Shown: positions 45,877 through 45,877 of the stretch, in pieces
Numbering within the stretch: the stretch's first letter is position 1
How the letters are laid out: every line of letters begins with the position of its first letter
Assembly: GCA_022772475.1 (NCBI GenBank)
Contig: JALEZQ010000040.1
Coordinates: 1 to 45,877, forward strand
Reading direction: 5' to 3'
From: Bacteroidales bacterium
GTDB lineage: Bacteria > Bacteroidota > Bacteroidia > Bacteroidales > Bacteroidaceae
DNA length: 45,877 bases
Position numbers and translations under genes: made by a program
Notes under the pieces: generated by a model
The model's database searches: none
Seen by the model: the letters and a program-made list of their open reading frames with translations, nothing else
Told to the model about the DNA's origin: nothing

Positions 45877-45877
45877 C

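Overview
This window looks like chromosomal DNA from a GC-rich member of the Bacteroidales, most like Prevotella or a near relative. The evidence is a SusC/SusD pair, a gliding-motility/T9SS C-terminal domain protein and a PorW/SprE-like lipoprotein, a DUF2723 (GT117-type) membrane protein, meso-diaminopimelate dehydrogenase, a PG_1098-like methyltransferase, and repeated matches to the Bacteroidetes promoter (TTG or TTTG near -33, TAnnTTTG near -7). No rRNA or tRNA gene was seen. Genus-level placement is inference.

Left part (1-24.7 kb). A leftward unit runs DUF2723 protein, polysaccharide deacetylase, argS, RNase H, ABC exporter (cut by the window edge), from one promoter near 7010. Three rightward genes follow: serine acetyltransferase, a THUMP-type RNA methyltransferase with a Gly/Lys-rich tail, and a DPP-IV-like peptidase. 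They end at a strong hairpin shared with a converging nucleotidyltransferase. Next come a leftward group of uvrA, a POT peptide transporter and ddh, a small secreted CHU_C-domain protein, and a leftward VanX-like dipeptidase, methyltransferase and GH20 hexosaminidase. Several of these handle peptides, amino sugars or cell-wall intermediates (ddh, POT, VanX-like, GH20, nucleotidyltransferase).

Middle (24.7-32.6 kb). A 1.9 kb gene-free stretch holds a tandem array of eight palindromes, a roughly 400 bp conserved tail, and a 441 bp MITE-like element with 17 bp terminal inverted repeats and a 9 bp target duplication. A SusC/SusD/lipoprotein operon with a consensus promoter follows, with no glycoside hydrolase attached.

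Right part (32.6-45.9 kb). corA, a DUF349 protein, then a tightly packed run of aroA, a small membrane protein, a zinc/manganese-type ABC permease and the PorW/SprE-like lipoprotein. A second 1.7 kb gene-free stretch holds an orphan promoter followed by a probably structured transcript, then a second copy of the palindrome array plus tail in the same orientation, then gyrB, rplU and rpmA.

The most unusual content is the two-copy composite noncoding element (24788-25779 and 42025-42845). Each array is built of 59-nt palindromes with three ACAAC boxes and three inverted GTTGT boxes spaced exactly 9 nt apart. Each is followed by a tail in which the flanking TTGCACAC motifs lie exactly 388 bp apart in both copies. 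Its function is unknown.
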